64,000 nucleotides of DNA from Campylobacter helveticus (GTDB lineage Bacteria; Campylobacterota; Campylobacteria; Campylobacterales; Campylobacteraceae), in contig NZ_CP020478.1 in the NCBI RefSeq assembly GCF_002080395.1, forward strand, positions 1 through 64,000. The letters run 5' to 3'. A program made the position numbers and the translations under genes. The first letter of the stretch is position 1. Each line of letters opens with the position of its first letter. A model generated the notes under the pieces. That model was not told where the DNA came from. It worked only from the letters and a program-made list of their open reading frames with translations, and ran no database searches. Shown here piece by piece: positions 1 to 10,526 of this stretch.

Positions 1-1320
1 ATGGACGCAAGTGAAATTCTAGATGCCTTTAAAAAAAAATTAAGAGAAGAAGAGTATAAAAATTACATCTCTCTTTTAAAATTTAACGAAAAACAAAGCA
101 AAGCAGATATATTAGTTTTCAATGCTCCAAACGAATTCCTAGCCAAATTTATCCAAACAAAATATGCCGAAGGAATTGCCCTTACTTACGAAACTATGAG
201 CGGCAACAAAGCTAAAATTTTAATCCAAAGTCAAACGCATAAAAGCAAAAATTCCACCAAAATAGACATCGCTCAAATTAAAATGCAAAGCACGATTTTA
301 AACCCCTCTTTTACCTTTGATAGCTTTGTCGTAGGTGGCTCTAATGAATATGCTTATGCCACTTGTAAGGCTGTTAGCCAAAAAGATAAACTTGGAAAGC
401 TTTATAATCCCATCTTCATCTATGGTCCCACAGGACTTGGTAAAACGCACTTACTTCAAGCTGTAGGAAATGTGTGCCTAGAAATGGGAAAAAGAGTTAT
501 TTATGCGACAAGTGAAAATTTTATTAACGATTTTAATTCTCACATTATCAACAAAACAATGGATAAATTTCAAGAAAAATATCAAAACTGCGATGTTTTA
601 CTCATAGATGATGTGCAGTTTTTAGGTAAAACGGACAAAATACAAGAAAAATTTTTCTTCATTTTTAATGAAATTCGCGATAAATCAGGACAAATCATAA
701 TGACTTCTGATAACCCTCCTAATATGCTAAAAGGCATTACAGACAGGCTAAAATCGCGTTTTGCTAATGGCATTATTGCTGATATTACCCCGCCTCAGCT
801 TGAAACTAAAATCGCCATTATCCGTAAAAAATGTGAATTTAACGAAGTCAATTTAAATAATGAAATCATCAGCTATCTCGCCACAGCTATGGGGGATAAT
901 ATCCGTGAAATAGAGGGTATGATAACAAATTTAAATGCTTATTCTAGACTTATCAATCAAGAAATAAGCCTAGAATTCGCCAAAGAAATGATGAAAGACC
1001 ACATTAAAGAAAAAAAAGAAAATATCACCATAGAAGACATTTTAAGCATTGTTAGCAAAGAATTCAACCTCAAAACAAACGATATAAAATCAACAAAAAG
1101 GTCGCAAAATATCGTTCTTGCAAGACGCATTATAATATTTTTAGCAAGAGAACTTACAAGTCTCTCTATGCCGCAACTTGCAGTTTATTTTGAGATGAAA
1201 GACCACACAGCCATTTCACATAATATTAAAAAAATCAACGAACTCATCAAAGAAGATCAACATTTAAAAAGCAAAATCGAAGAACTAAAGAATAAAATTT
1301 TAACCAAAAGTCAAAGTTAA
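1..1320 (+). CDS. dnaA: Chromosomal replication initiator DnaA
   Basis: Binds DnaA boxes at oriC, forms an ATP-dependent filament, melts the origin and recruits the helicase. The 439 residues show the expected order: a short N-terminal helicase-interaction domain, a Lys/Ser-rich linker at about residues 75-95, an AAA+ domain with Walker A GPTGLGKT at 142-149 and Walker B LIDD at 201-204, and a C-terminal DNA-binding domain with the signature DHTAISHNIKKI from about residue 401. The ATG is base 1, so the record was probably rotated to dnaA and the upstream region is not visible. Length and domains are normal for the family; dnaN and gyrB follow on the same strand. Confidence 0.99.
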   Translation: MDASEILDAFKKKLREEEYKNYISLLKFNEKQSKADILVFNAPNEFLAKFIQTKYAEGIALTYETMSGNKAKILIQSQTHKSKNSTKIDIAQIKMQSTILNPSFTFDSFVVGGSNEYAYATCKAVSQKDKLGKLYNPIFIYGPTGLGKTHLLQAVGNVCLEMGKRVIYATSENFINDFNSHIINKTMDKFQEKYQNCDVLLIDDVQFLGKTDKIQEKFFFIFNEIRDKSGQIIMTSDNPPNMLKGITDRLKSRFANGIIADITPPQLETKIAIIRKKCEFNEVNLNNEIISYLATAMGDNIREIEGMITNLNAYSRLINQEISLEFAKEMMKDHIKEKKENITIEDILSIVSKEFNLKTNDIKSTKRSQNIVLARRIIIFLARELTSLSMPQLAVYFEMKDHTAISHNIKKINELIKEDQHLKSKIEELKNKILTKSQS

Positions 1321-1458
1321 TGTGAAAAATGTGAAAAACCACAAAAATTTAAAATGTAATAAAACTATGATAAAATAAATTTTTAAAAGAGTTTTTCACA
1401 TTTTCAACATACTTATTATTATGATGAAAATTTAAAATAAATACTTGAAAGGAAAACG
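1321..1458. other. oriC: Candidate replication origin (oriC) between dnaA and dnaN
   Basis: The 138-bp gap is very AT-rich. The nonamer TGTGAAAAA occurs twice in tandem immediately after the dnaA stop codon (1321-1329 and 1330-1338) and once inverted as TTTTTCACA at 1392-1400. An AT-rich stretch lies between and after them. Clustered DnaA-box-like TTCACA cores beside dnaA, next to an AT-rich unwinding region, are typical of epsilonproteobacterial origins, and C. jejuni oriC is placed in this gap. Function is inferred. The same DNA must also hold the dnaN promoter, and AAAGGA just before the ATG at 1459 is the dnaN ribosome-binding site. Confidence 0.7.
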
Positions 1459-2526
1459 ATGAAAATCAACATTAACAAAAACACCCTAGAAGCCGCCATA
1501 CTTTTATGTAATGCTTATGTAGAAAAAAAAGACCTAAGCACTATAACTTCACATCTACTATTTGAAGCAAGTGAAGACAAACTCATCATAAAAGCAAGTG
1601 ATTATGAAATAGGTATTAATTATAAAATTAAAAAAATTCGCATCGAAAACCCGGGTTTTGCCACAGCAAATGCCAAAAGTATCACCGATGTCATCAAAAA
1701 TTTGAATAATGAAGAAATCATACTTGAAACTATAGATAACTTTCTTTTCATTAGACAAAAAAATACAAAATACAAACTCCCTATGTTTAACTACGAAGAT
1801 TTTCCAGTTTTCCCAAATACAGAAAATAAAAATAAATTTGACATTGATTCAAGTGATTTAAGTCGTTCTTTAAAAAAGGTTCTTCCAAGTATCGATACTA
1901 ATAATCCAAAATACTCTTTAAATGGTGCTTACCTAGATATTAAAAACGACAAAATTAATTTTGTAAGTTCGGATTCAAAACGCCTTGCCATTTATACTTT
2001 GAATAAAACAAATGACAATGAATTTCACATCAGCATTCCTAAAAAAGCAATTATGGAAATGCAAAAACTCTTTTACGAAAAAATCGAAATTTATTACGAT
2101 GAAAATATGCTTATTGCTAAAAACGAAAATTTCGAATTTTTTACTAAGCTAATCAACGACAAATTTCCAGACTATGAAAAGGTTATCCCTCTGCAATTTA
2201 AACAAGAATTTACATTGCAAACGGAAGATTTTATAGATTCGCTTAAAAAAATTAGCGTTGTAACGGAAAGTATGAAACTCCACTTCACAAAAAATAAAAT
2301 CATTTTTGAGGGTATTAGCCTTGATAATATGGAAGCAAAAACTGAGCTTGAAAAAGAGCTTGAAGTTGAAAATGAATTTTCCCTTACAATCAAGATAAAG
2401 TATTTGCTTGATTTCTTAAATTCCATAGAAGAAAATGAATTTAAAATTAAAATTAATGAACCAAATTTAGCTTTTGTGGTGAGTTCAAATGAGCTTGAAG
2501 TCGTTATTATGCCTATGATTATCTAA
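1459..2526 (+). CDS. dnaN: DNA polymerase III beta sliding clamp
   Basis: Forms the ring-shaped dimer that tethers DNA polymerase III to DNA and serves as docking platform for repair and replication proteins. The 355-residue length fits three repeated clamp domains. The C-terminus ends in the characteristic VVIMPMII, part of the hydrophobic pocket region that binds client peptides. The start is supported by AAAGGA about 7 bases upstream. The gene sits between the oriC candidate and gyrB, the usual order at bacterial origins, and the 9-bp gap to gyrB suggests co-transcription. Confidence 0.98.
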   Translation: MKININKNTLEAAILLCNAYVEKKDLSTITSHLLFEASEDKLIIKASDYEIGINYKIKKIRIENPGFATANAKSITDVIKNLNNEEIILETIDNFLFIRQKNTKYKLPMFNYEDFPVFPNTENKNKFDIDSSDLSRSLKKVLPSIDTNNPKYSLNGAYLDIKNDKINFVSSDSKRLAIYTLNKTNDNEFHISIPKKAIMEMQKLFYEKIEIYYDENMLIAKNENFEFFTKLINDKFPDYEKVIPLQFKQEFTLQTEDFIDSLKKISVVTESMKLHFTKNKIIFEGISLDNMEAKTELEKELEVENEFSLTIKIKYLLDFLNSIEENEFKIKINEPNLAFVVSSNELEVVIMPMII

Positions 2527-4848
<2,322 letters not shown>

Positions 4849-4854
4849 TTTAAG

Positions 4855-5334
4855 ATGATTTTTATTATAGGTGGAGAAAGTCATACGGGAAAGAGTTTAT
4901 TGGCGCAGAATTTGCTTAGAAAAACTTCTTTCCCCTATCTTAGTTTAGACCTTATTAAAATGGGTTTTGTTAAGCTTAAAAACCCGCCTTTTAAGGTCGA
5001 TGAAGATGAAAAAATAGCAAATTTCTTTGCCCTTTTCTTAATAATTTTATCCAGAGTGCTTTAGAAAATCAGCAAAATTATATCATTGAGGGTGTATATT
5101 TACGCCCTAAAAAACTTCAAAAATGGCTTAAAAATGATGAGTGTAAAATACTTTTTTTATTTTTTTCTAAGGCGTATTAAAAGCGAATTTGTTGATGTTA
5201 AAAAGCTTATAAAAGAACATCAAAAACTTAAGAAAAAATGTAAGAAATTTAAAATGCCTTTTTTAGAAATTAAAGAAAATTATGAAATAAAAATTCCAAA
5301 AGCCTTGGAATTTTTATTGAATGAGGGTAATAAT
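4855..5334 (+). pseudogene. Broken small P-loop kinase (adenylate-kinase-like)
   Basis: The first frame, from ATG 4855, opens with a P-loop, IIGGESHTGKSLLAQ, followed by YLSLDLIKMGF, as in small nucleotide or metabolite kinases. Near 5030-5045 the homology shifts frame to read NNFIQSALENQQNYIIEGVY and RPKKLQKWLKNDECKILFLF. Near 5165-5175 it shifts again into a third frame, IKSEFVDVKKLIKEH then FKMPFLEIKENYEIKIPKAL, which resembles the C-terminal end of such kinases. At least two frameshifts are needed, so no functional enzyme is expected. The substrate cannot be assigned. The 3' limit is approximate because it merges with the next pseudogene. Confidence 0.6.
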
Positions 5335-5902
5335 GCAAAGTTGATTAAAAAGCGTGTGGATTATTATTGCCCACTCAATTCCAAATCAATTTAGATTCTA
5401 GTGCGTGGCAACTAAGAAATTTGCGTTTTTGTCGTAAAAATACAGCATATTTTTTTGACAGCTATGAAATCGCGCGTTATTTTCCGCAAAATTTTAAAGC
5501 AAATTTTGAATTTGGTGATGTTTCTTATAGAGGGCAACGATGTGGCAAGTAATATTAAATTTGAATTTGGTGATGTTTCTTATAGAGGGCAACGATGTGG
5601 CAAGTAATATTAAATGGGTGATGAGCTCAAATTCACTTGTCATTATGCCACGCGTAAAATTTGAAACTTGGTTTATGGAGGGAGAGCTTAAGCCAAATGT
5701 GCATTATGCTGAGATTAAAGATAATTATGAAAATTTAGAAGAATTGCTAGAATTTTTCATCAAGCATTCAAATGATGCAAAAGAGATTATCCACAATGCA
5801 CACGAATATGTTAAGCAGTTTTTTGATAAAGAGCGTGAATTTCTTATCTCACTTTTACTAATGGGAAAATATTTTTATTACACAAACCAAATCGAAAAAT
5901 GA
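5335..5902 (+). pseudogene. Degraded family-90 (CAP10/LpsA-like) glycosyltransferase
   Basis: The 3' part (5580-5902) reads LIEGNDVASNIKWVMSSNS, then FETWFMEGELKPNVHY and EIKDNYENLEEL, the C-terminal signature of glycosyltransferase family 90 proteins that modify lipooligosaccharide or capsule. An upstream piece in another frame reads AYFFDSYEIARYFPQNFKAN and FEFGDV, matching the N-terminal part. A further piece in a third frame reads KKRVDYYCPLN. The middle of the family domain, probably more than 100 residues, is missing. A perfect 55-bp tandem duplication (5505-5614) adds another frame change. It is a non-functional relic of a surface-glycan gene. Confidence 0.65.
5505..5614. repeat. Perfect 55-bp tandem duplication
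   Basis: Bases 5505-5559 are repeated exactly at 5560-5614, each unit starting TTTGAATTTGGTGATGTTTC and ending AAGTAATATTAAA. Since 55 is not a multiple of three, the duplication shifts the reading frame of the glycosyltransferase remnant. Identical copies suggest a recent event or ongoing slipped-strand change. Confidence 0.95.
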
Positions 5903-5943
5903 GTTTAACGACGCTTTAAAGCTTCGTATTTAATTCTTTAGTA

Positions 5944-5949
5944 TATAAT
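5944..5949 (+). promoter_or_regulatory. Putative -10 box of queF
   Basis: TATAAT 27 bp upstream of the queF ATG, in the context AGTATATAATGC. The DNA upstream is AT-rich without a clear -35, as is usual for Campylobacter sigma70 promoters. I saw no preQ1 riboswitch pattern in the short leader. Confidence 0.5.
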
Positions 5950-5976
5950 GCTTCGATTTAATTTAAAGGATAAAAA

Positions 5977-6369
5977 ATGCGTTATGGCGAAAAGGAAATT
6001 AAAGAATTTGATGTCGATAAAGACTTAGAGCTTTGGGAAAACACGGCGGAAAATGACTATGTGATTAAAATTACCTTGCCTGAATTTTGTTGTCTTTGCC
6101 CTAGAAGTGGGTATCCTGATTTTGCAACGATTTATGTTGAGTATATGCCTGATAAGCTTGTTGTGGAGTTAAAGGCGATTAAAATTTATATTAATTCTTT
6201 TATGAACCGCAATGTCAGCCACGAAGCAAGTATTAATGAAATTTATAACACCTTAAAAGATAAGTTAAAACCAAAATGGATAAAGGTTGTTGGAGATTTT
6301 AACCCTCGCGGTAATGTCCATACCTTAATCGAATGTCGTAGCGATATAGTTGTGCCAAAATGTTTATAG
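5977..6369 (+). CDS. queF: NADPH-dependent preQ0 (7-cyano-7-deazaguanine) reductase
   Basis: Reduces the nitrile of preQ0 to preQ1 in queuosine tRNA-modification biosynthesis. The 130 residues fit the short, unimodular YkvM-type QueF. The motif [11 protein letters not shown] supplies the catalytic cysteine (C41) and aspartate (D48), seven residues apart as in the Bacillus enzyme. [16 protein letters not shown] followed by SHE is the family's cofactor and substrate signature. AAAGGA lies 7-12 bases before the ATG. Its 3' end overlaps obgE by 10 bases, so the two are probably co-transcribed. No other queuosine genes lie in the window. Confidence 0.96.
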   Translation: MRYGEKEIKEFDVDKDLELWENTAENDYVIKITLPEFCCLCPRSGYPDFATIYVEYMPDKLVVELKAIKIYINSFMNRNVSHEASINEIYNTLKDKLKPKWIKVVGDFNPRGNVHTLIECRSDIVVPKCL

Positions 6370-7382
6370 ATAGTGTGAAATTAAGCCTTGCTTCGGGAGA
6401 TGGGGGTAAGGGAGCTGTGAGTTTTCGCCGTGAAAAGCATGTGCCTTTGGGAGGTCCTGATGGAGGAGATGGTGGAAATGGCGGTGACGTGGTGATTATT
6501 TGCGATAATAATACACATACTTTGATGAATTTTAAAGGCAAAAAAGAACTTCGCGCACAAAATGGAGTCCCCGGACAAGGGCGTAACAAAAATGGCAAAA
6601 GAGGGGCAAATTTAGAACTCATCGTCCCACAAGGGACACAAATTATCGATGCAAAGAGCGGTGAGATTTTGCTAGATTTAGTTAAAGAAGGACAAAGAGA
6701 AGTTTTTCTAAAAGGCGGTAAAGGGGGGCTTGGTAACACGCATTTTAAAAACTCTACAAATCAACGCCCAGATTACGCACAGCCGGGCATAAAAGGGCAA
6801 GTGCGTGAGGTAAGGCTTGAGTTAAAGCTTATCGCTGATGTGGGCTTAGTGGGCTTTCCAAATGCTGGTAAATCCACACTTATAAGCGTGATTTCTAACG
6901 CAAAGCCCGAGATTGCAAACTATGAATTTACCACGCTGACGCCTAAACTTGGGCTTGTGGAGGTTGATGAGTATCATTCTTTTGTGATGGCGGATATTCC
7001 GGGCATTATCGAGGGTGCTAGTGCGGGTAAGGGCTTGGGGCTTTTATTTTTAAAGCATATCGAACGCACAAATTTTTTACTTTTTGTGCTTGATACGATG
7101 AGGCAGATGAGCCTAAAAGAGCAGTTTATTATCTTAAAAAAAGAGCTTGAAAAATTTTCAAATACGCTTAGTAAGCGTTCTTTTGGTGTGATGATTTCTA
7201 AGATAGATTGTGCGAATTTGGGAGAGGACTTTGCTAAAGAATTGGAAACAAATGTGAAAGATTTGGAAGAATTTTTAAAAGAGCAAAATCCTAGTTTCGT
7301 TTTGAAAGTTTCAAGTCTTGATAAAACGGGGCTAAATGAGCTTAAATTTAAGCTTTTAGAGCAAGTGAAACCTAAAAATTAA
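6360..7382 (+). CDS. obgE: Obg-family GTPase
   Basis: Essential ribosome-associated GTPase linked to 50S assembly and stress control. The 340-residue protein begins with the glycine-rich Obg fold ([18 protein letters not shown], then [11 protein letters not shown]). The G domain follows, with G1 GFPNAGKST at 165-173, G3 DIPGIIEGA from about 212, and a later SKID that corresponds to the NKxD motif. There is no long C-terminal OCT domain, as in other short Obg proteins. The start overlaps queF, and translation is probably coupled. Confidence 0.97.
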   Translation: MFIDSVKLSLASGDGGKGAVSFRREKHVPLGGPDGGDGGNGGDVVIICDNNTHTLMNFKGKKELRAQNGVPGQGRNKNGKRGANLELIVPQGTQIIDAKSGEILLDLVKEGQREVFLKGGKGGLGNTHFKNSTNQRPDYAQPGIKGQVREVRLELKLIADVGLVGFPNAGKSTLISVISNAKPEIANYEFTTLTPKLGLVEVDEYHSFVMADIPGIIEGASAGKGLGLLFLKHIERTNFLLFVLDTMRQMSLKEQFIILKKELEKFSNTLSKRSFGVMISKIDCANLGEDFAKELETNVKDLEEFLKEQNPSFVLKVSSLDKTGLNELKFKLLEQVKPKN

Positions 7383-7392
7383 AGGAGAAAAA

Positions 7393-8156
7393 ATGTTTCG
7401 TAAAGTAAAATATGACAATGGCTTAAGGGAAATTTACCTTGGTAAATTAAGAATCGCTAAATATCTAAATTCTAAAAAACATTTAGAGTATCAATGCGAA
7501 CTCTTGCAAAATTCTCGAGGGGGGGGGTCAAATACTTTCAGTTTCTTTTAAAAAGAGCTTGTGTCGCTACTAAGTATCATCATATTTTTTATGAATTTTA
7601 TCTGCGTTCAAGTAAGGGCGAAGAGCTAGTTTTCATAGACGGCGGTGCGCATGCTGGTGTTTTTAGTGATGTGGCTTTGGCAAGTGGCGGAATTTGCTAT
7701 GCTTTTGAGCCAAATGTTTATTTAACGGCTTTTTTAAGGAATTTATATAAAGATAATGAGCGTTTGATTGTCTTAGAGCAGGCGATTTCCAACAAAAATG
7801 AAAAAACCATTTTTTATAATATGAATGGCGATCTTGTCAGTGACGGCAATAGTATCATTTCTATGTCTAAAGCAGAGCAAGAAAGTGCTTATGAAGTGCA
7901 GATGATAGACTTTTGTGAATTTATCGCAGAGCTTATTCAAAAACACGGCAAAATAGCCTTTGTAAAGCTTGATATAGAGGGTGCTGAATTTGATGTTTTG
8001 GATGCTTTGATTGAGAAAAATTTATATGAAAATATAGAATATATTATGGTAGAAACGCACGAAAGATTTTTTGAAAATCCTAGTCAAAAAATAGGACAAT
8101 TAAAAGAAAAAATCGCAAAAAAGAAAATCACAAATATCTATTTAGACTGGATTTAG
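7393..8156 (+). CDS. Phase-variable FkbM-family methyltransferase (OFF here)
   Basis: Translation starts at ATG 7393 behind AAAGGAGAAAAA and runs MFRKVKYDNGLREIYLG to a G9 tract at 7519-7527. With nine Gs it meets a stop near 7551. Ten (or seven) Gs would join it to the downstream frame, which reads VKYFQFLLKRA and then a complete FkbM domain: VFIDGGAHAGVFSDVAL (SAM-binding motif I), YAFEPN, and VKLDIEGAEFDVLDAL. FkbM proteins are SAM-dependent O-methyltransferases, in Campylobacter often encoded with surface glycan genes; the substrate here is unknown. About 255 residues in the ON state. The long downstream frame could also start internally at ATG 7494, but that start has no good ribosome-binding site. 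Confidence 0.85.
7519..7527 (+). repeat. Poly-G contingency tract (G9) in FkbM gene
   Basis: Nine consecutive Gs early in the coding region. The upstream and downstream frames join only at 3n+1 Gs (7 or 10), so the displayed sequence is OFF. Confidence 0.9.
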
Positions 8157-8182
8157 CAAAATTAATTTACAAGGAATTTAAG

Positions 8183-8211
8183 CTACGCAGTTTGGGTATT
8201 GGGCTGCGTAG
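8183..8211. terminator. Hairpin after the FkbM gene
   Basis: CTACGCAG (8183-8190) and CTGCGTAG (8204-8211) form a perfect 8-bp stem with a 13-base loop, 27 bp after the FkbM stop. A strong T run does not follow directly, so it may end transcription weakly or protect the mRNA end. Confidence 0.5.
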
Positions 8212-8249
8212 GTAAAATTATAGATATTTTTAAAAATTTATTAAAATCG

Positions 8250-8271
8250 TTTTTTTTTTTTTTTGTAGAAT
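8250..8271 (+). promoter_or_regulatory. T15 tract and -10 box upstream of chemoreceptor
   Basis: Fifteen Ts (8250-8264) are followed one base later by TAGAAT (8266-8271), 40 bp before the chemoreceptor start. T-rich DNA upstream of the -10 is a hallmark of Campylobacter sigma70 promoters. A homopolymer this long is likely to vary in length and could change promoter strength. Confidence 0.5.
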
Positions 8272-8310
8272 AGTCAATTCAAATGAAATTAATTTAGCAA
8301 GGAGTGAGTT

Positions 8311-10296
8311 TTGGAGATGAAAAGTATAAAGATTAAATTAGCCTTGATTGCAAATTTAATGGCGGTTTTGTGTTTGGTAATTTTGGGAGTGGTTACCTTT
8401 ATGTTCGTTAAAAACGAAATTTATACTGAAGTTGTCAATGCCGAGACAAATTATGTGAAGACAGCTAAAAATTCTATGGAGAGTTTTAGAGCGAGAAACA
8501 TTGCCGCACTTAAGAGTTTGGAAAAAAATATTCTCAAACATTCTTTAAGCAGACTTGATAATCAAGAAGCTTTAATGCAATTTGTGGGACAAGATTTGAA
8601 AACATTTAGAGATGCTGGGCGATTTTTAGCGGTTTATATCGCTCAACCTAGCGGAGAACTTTTAGTTAGCGACCTAGATTCTGATTCAAAAAATCTTGAT
8701 TTTGGAATTTATGGCAAAGCAGATAATTACGATGCTAGGACAAGAGATTATTATAAAGAAGCCCTAAAGACAAATGAAATTCACATTACGCCCTCATACA
8801 TTGATGTAACTACTGGATTGCCTTGCTTTACTTATGCGGTTGCTCTTCACAAAGATGGTAAATTTATAGGCGTTTTAGCGGTCGATGTATTGGTAACTGA
8901 CTTGCAAAAAGAGTTTGAGAATTTACCGGGACGCACTTTTGTTTTTGACTCAGAAAATCAGGTATTTGCCTCCACAGATAAAGAGATGTTAAATTCAAAC
9001 AATGATATTTCAGTGATAGCAAATGTAGCTAAAGAGAGGGCAGATTATGAGCATTTTGAGTATATCAAGCCTGAAGATAAAAGCGAAAGATTTGGAATTT
9101 GTGCTAGAACAATGGGTAATTATACGGTTTGCGTTGGTGAAAATATCAGTAAAATTGAAAGTCCTGTTTATAAAATCGCTTTCATACAAATCACAATTGT
9201 TATTTTTACAAGTATAGCTAGTGTCATTTTGCTTTACTTTATCATTTCATACTTTTTGTCTCCACTCTCTTTTATCCAATCCGGTCTTAACTCCTTCTTC
9301 GATTTCATCAACCATAAAACACAAGACATCTCTACTATCAATATAAATACAAGCGATGAATTTGGTCAAATGGCAAAAGCCATTAATGAAAATATCCTTG
9401 CAACTAAACAAGGACTTGACCAAGATAAACAAGCCGTCAAAGAAAGCGTAGAAACAGTAGGCATAGTAGAAAATGGTAACCTCACTGCAAGAATCACAGC
9501 TAATCCTAGAAACCCACAACTTATAGAACTCAAAAATGTTTTAAATGATCTCCTTGATGTTTTACAAACTAGAGTGGGTAAAGATATGAATAAAATCCGT
9601 TCTATCTTTGAAGAATTTAAAAGCCTAGACTTTAGAAATAGAATTGAAGATGCAACAGGTAGTGTAGAAGTAACCACTAATGCCTTAGGCGAAGAAATCA
9701 TCAAAATGCTAAAACAAAGCTCAGATTTTGCAAATTCTTTAGCCAATGAAAGCTCCAAACTTCAAAACGCTGTGCAAAACTTAACAACAAGTTCAAATTC
9801 TCAAGCAGCTTCACTAGAAGAAACAGCTGCTGCTTTAGAAGAGATTACTTCCTCTATGCAAAATGTCTCTCAAAAAACAAGTGATGTTATCACTCAAAGC
9901 GAAGAGATTAAAAATGTAACAAGCATTATAGGTGATATAGCTGACCAAATCAATCTTCTAGCCCTTAATGCTGCCATAGAAGCTGCAAGAGCAGGAGAAC
10001 ACGGAAGAGGCTTTGCCGTCGTGGCTGATGAAGTTAGAAAACTAGCTGAAAGAACCCAAAAGTCTTTAAGTGAGATAGAAGCAAATACTAACCTTCTCGT
10101 TCAATCTATCAATGATATGGCAGAAAGTATTAAAGAGCAAACTGCTGGTATCACTCAAATCAATGAAAGTGTAGCTCAAATCGACCAAACCACTAAAGAT
10201 AATGTAGAAATAGCTAATGAAAGTGCTATCATCTCTAATAATGTTAGTGATATAGCAAATAATATCCTTGAAGATGTGAAGAAGAAGAAGTTTTAA
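8311..10296 (+). CDS. Methyl-accepting chemotaxis protein (group A Tlp type)
   Basis: Inner-membrane chemoreceptor of 661 residues. The first membrane helix (about residues 8-32) is followed by a periplasmic Cache-type sensor domain to about 290, with the ligand-pocket-like pattern [12 protein letters not shown]. Then come a second helix (about 292-315), a HAMP-like linker and the signalling domain, whose hairpin tip is [20 protein letters not shown]. The C-terminus [10 protein letters not shown] is the standard group-A Tlp ending of C. jejuni. I chose TTG 8311 because AAGGAG lies six bases upstream; ATG 8317 ([10 protein letters not shown]) is an alternative. Codon style changes near 9250, where the conserved signalling part begins. 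The ligand is unknown. Confidence 0.93.
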   Translation: MEMKSIKIKLALIANLMAVLCLVILGVVTFMFVKNEIYTEVVNAETNYVKTAKNSMESFRARNIAALKSLEKNILKHSLSRLDNQEALMQFVGQDLKTFRDAGRFLAVYIAQPSGELLVSDLDSDSKNLDFGIYGKADNYDARTRDYYKEALKTNEIHITPSYIDVTTGLPCFTYAVALHKDGKFIGVLAVDVLVTDLQKEFENLPGRTFVFDSENQVFASTDKEMLNSNNDISVIANVAKERADYEHFEYIKPEDKSERFGICARTMGNYTVCVGENISKIESPVYKIAFIQITIVIFTSIASVILLYFIISYFLSPLSFIQSGLNSFFDFINHKTQDISTININTSDEFGQMAKAINENILATKQGLDQDKQAVKESVETVGIVENGNLTARITANPRNPQLIELKNVLNDLLDVLQTRVGKDMNKIRSIFEEFKSLDFRNRIEDATGSVEVTTNALGEEIIKMLKQSSDFANSLANESSKLQNAVQNLTTSSNSQAASLEETAAALEEITSSMQNVSQKTSDVITQSEEIKNVTSIIGDIADQINLLALNAAIEAARAGEHGRGFAVVADEVRKLAERTQKSLSEIEANTNLLVQSINDMAESIKEQTAGITQINESVAQIDQTTKDNVEIANESAIISNNVSDIANNILEDVKKKKF

Positions 10297-10305
10297 TACT
10301 TCTTC
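10284..10305. terminator. Hairpin spanning the chemoreceptor stop codon
   Basis: GAAGAAG (10284-10290) and CTTCTTC (10299-10305) form a 7-bp stem whose loop contains the TAA stop. A C-run rather than a T-run follows, so this is at best a weak terminator. Confidence 0.4.
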
Positions 10306-10317
10306 CCCCCCCCCCCC
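10305..10317. repeat. Poly-C tract (C13), intergenic
   Basis: Thirteen Cs start eight bases after the chemoreceptor stop. This length is in the hypervariable range for Campylobacter, but no intact gene on either strand reads through it. Confidence 0.9.
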
Positions 10318-10334
10318 TTGTTCTTTTGTGGGGG

Positions 10335-10436
10335 CTATAAATTTTTACAAAAAAGCTCAATGACGCTTTGGGGTAGTAATTCATACTCCAAAGCGTGAAT
10401 TTTTTCCTCAAATTCCTCATAAGTTAGATTTTTCTT
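10335..10436 (-). pseudogene. Short protein-coding remnant, unidentified
   Basis: Read on the minus strand, 33 open codons end in TAG at 10337-10335 and contain NLTYEEFEEKIHALEYELL then PQSVIELFCKNL. The amphipathic, protein-like composition suggests the tail of a lost gene. There is an in-frame stop directly upstream and no ATG. I do not recognise the family. The poly-C tract lies just downstream, so a former contingency gene is possible. Confidence 0.3.
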
Positions 10437-10484
10437 TTATATCTTAACTCTCACTTTGCTTGGTGGGGGTTAAGTTAAATTTGT

Positions 10485-10490
10485 TAGAAT
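10485..10490 (+). promoter_or_regulatory. Putative -10 box of the alpha-2-macroglobulin gene
   Basis: TTTGTTAGAAT, an extended -10, ends 36 bp before the ATG at 10527. A ribosome-binding site, AAAGGGA, precedes the ATG. Confidence 0.45.
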
Positions 10491-10526
10491 CAACTTAATT
10501 TTATGTAGTTTTGAAAGGGATAATAA

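Noticed and set aside
5903-5976. preQ1 riboswitch in front of queF
   Set aside because: The 27-base leader after the -10 is too short and shows no fitting stem-loop.
6299-6739. Minus-strand open frame of 146 codons opposite obgE
   Set aside because: It is a mirror of the glycine-rich obgE start (many Pro and Leu residues) and has no start signal or family signature.
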